Below are positions 63,183 through 64,000 of a stretch of DNA of 64,000 nucleotides, piece after piece (positions within the stretch are counted from its first letter, which is position 1; the number at the start of each line of letters is the position of its first letter). The stretch is from positions 1-64,000 of the forward strand of contig CADCCU010000001.1 in assembly GCA_902800015.1 (NCBI GenBank), written 5' to 3'. Below the pieces are notes generated by a model. It searched no databases. It was not told the DNA's origin and saw nothing but the letters and a program-made list of their open reading frames with translations. The DNA is from an uncultured Ureaplasma sp. Lineage in GTDB: Bacteria; Bacillota_I; Bacilli_A; Mycoplasmatales; Mycoplasmoidaceae. The position numbers were made by a program, and so were the translations under genes.

Positions 63183-64000
63183 TTAGAATCTTTGTGTTGT
63201 TCAACCTGAAGGGAATTCGAAATCTTCTGCATCTTGACCACCATTATAATAGAATGTACCATGACCAGCAACTTCATCTACTCAGAAGCTGCCAAAACAA
63301 GTATTATGATTGCCTGTATAATAAATTTTAACTGAAGTTAAACTTTTGCAATGATCAAACATGCAATTGTAGCAATTTTGTGCTAAATTTGTTGCAGGTA
63401 AATCTGGTGCAACAGTTAAAGAAGTACAATAATAAAATGTACCAAGATAACAACCTTTTTTTAAATTTGTTGCAGGTAAGAAACCATAATAAACACCAGT
63501 TATTCCTGTTGAGTGGTTAAATAAATCTTGAAAACAATAATCACATGGAATATCAGTGATATCTCCTTCTTCTCCTGGTGCAGCACCATTATCTAATAGT
63601 CCCATAACATTACCAGAGATAAATACATCACCAATGATTTCAAAACCTGAAGATCTTTCATTCATATTAGGTTCATTTTTTGATCAACCAGTAGGGTTAT
63701 TACCTTTTAAAAATAATCTTTGACCTTGAGGAATACCTATTTGTGTGGTATATTGATATCAATTTGTACCATCTGTTGAATATTGTAGATTTACTGAATT
63801 CCCATGTATATTATTCAATATTAAACTTGAGTCCACATTAGCATTAATAACTACGTAATTTTGATAAGGAGTCATTCAACCACTAGAGAAACAGAAGTCT
63901 TGAGCTGATTCAACACCATCATAATATAATGTGCCAGAAGTAGCAACATTAGTTACTCAATGATCAAAATATGCAGGATCGTAATTACCTGTGTAACCAA
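63183..64000 (-). CDS. BspA-like leucine-rich-repeat surface protein (3' part)
   Basis: The last 272 codons of a longer gene are in the window; the start lies beyond 64000. The protein has BspA/TpLRR-type repeats (LPATNLKKGCYLGTFYYCTSL, then LPATNLAQNCYNCMF) with conserved Cys and Tyr positions. They are flanked by copies of a module ending HWV..VA..GT.YY.G..SAQDF.F.SGW: one near 63870-63960, the other at the C-terminus (WVDEVAGHGTFYYNGG...FPSGW). Such proteins are surface-exposed adhesins in bacteria and in Trichomonas. No membrane anchor follows the last module. Confidence 0.85.

Overview
This is a very AT-rich, gene-dense window from a mollicute (Mycoplasma-type) genome. The decisive sign is that TGA is read as tryptophan: almost every recognisable gene contains in-frame TGA codons at positions where the family has Trp, so genes that look broken under the standard code are intact. 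Other mollicute traits are a CIRCE/HrcA heat-shock system, ParE/ParC, a NadD-HD fusion, an F-type ATPase whose b subunit carries a lipoprotein signal, a CdaM-type c-di-AMP cyclase, and the absence of biosynthetic genes. The BspA-like leucine-rich repeat surface protein at the right edge resembles those of host- or protist-associated mycoplasmas, but I cannot name the species.

Layout. 1-6.9 kb, minus: parE, parC, nadD-yqeK, mtnN and a membrane protein, packed head to tail. 6.9-12.4 kb, plus: an lspA-rluD gene fusion, tsaB, a membrane protein, then hisS-aspS. 12.4-13.9 kb: a small coiled-coil ORF, greA and a five-tRNA cluster (Tyr, Gln, Lys, Leu, Gly). 13.9-18.3 kb, minus: gapA-pgk-ptsG and tRNA-Arg. 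18.4-27.4 kb, plus: CIRCE-controlled lon, then the ATP synthase operon atpBEFHAGDC. 27.5-29.1 kb: ackA between two 29-bp inverted repeats, and tRNA-Ser. 29.2-34.1 kb: an APC-family amino-acid permease (minus), CIRCE-controlled dnaK (plus) and an iron-type alcohol dehydrogenase (minus). 34.1-45.4 kb, plus: a degenerate dprA-like gene, topA, trxA, adhE, a membrane protein, pth, plsC, thyA, folA, scpA, scpB, trmB. 45.4-49.7 kb, minus: ytpR-like gene, YqaJ-like nuclease, thiI, a DHH phosphoesterase and cdaM. 49.7-51.5 kb, plus: two tandem degV genes. 51.5-58.2 kb, minus: a 1694-residue FtsX-type permease and its ATPase. 58.3-59.5 kb, plus: rpsB. 59.5-63.0 kb, minus: rpmG-secE-nusG-argS. 63.2 kb to the edge, minus: the 3' part of the BspA-like gene.

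Functionally the window describes a fermenting parasite. Sugar enters by the PTS, passes through GapA and Pgk, and is disposed of through AckA (acetate and ATP), AdhE and a second alcohol dehydrogenase (ethanol). The ATP synthase probably maintains the proton gradient. FakB-like DegV proteins and PlsC suggest use of host fatty acids. The least ordinary features are architectural: LspA fused to RluD, SecE carrying about 260 residues of charged coiled coil, an ABC ATPase with a similar extension, a terminator-like hairpin inside the rpmG leader, and the inverted repeats around ackA. No CRISPR array, intact insertion sequence or rRNA gene was seen.
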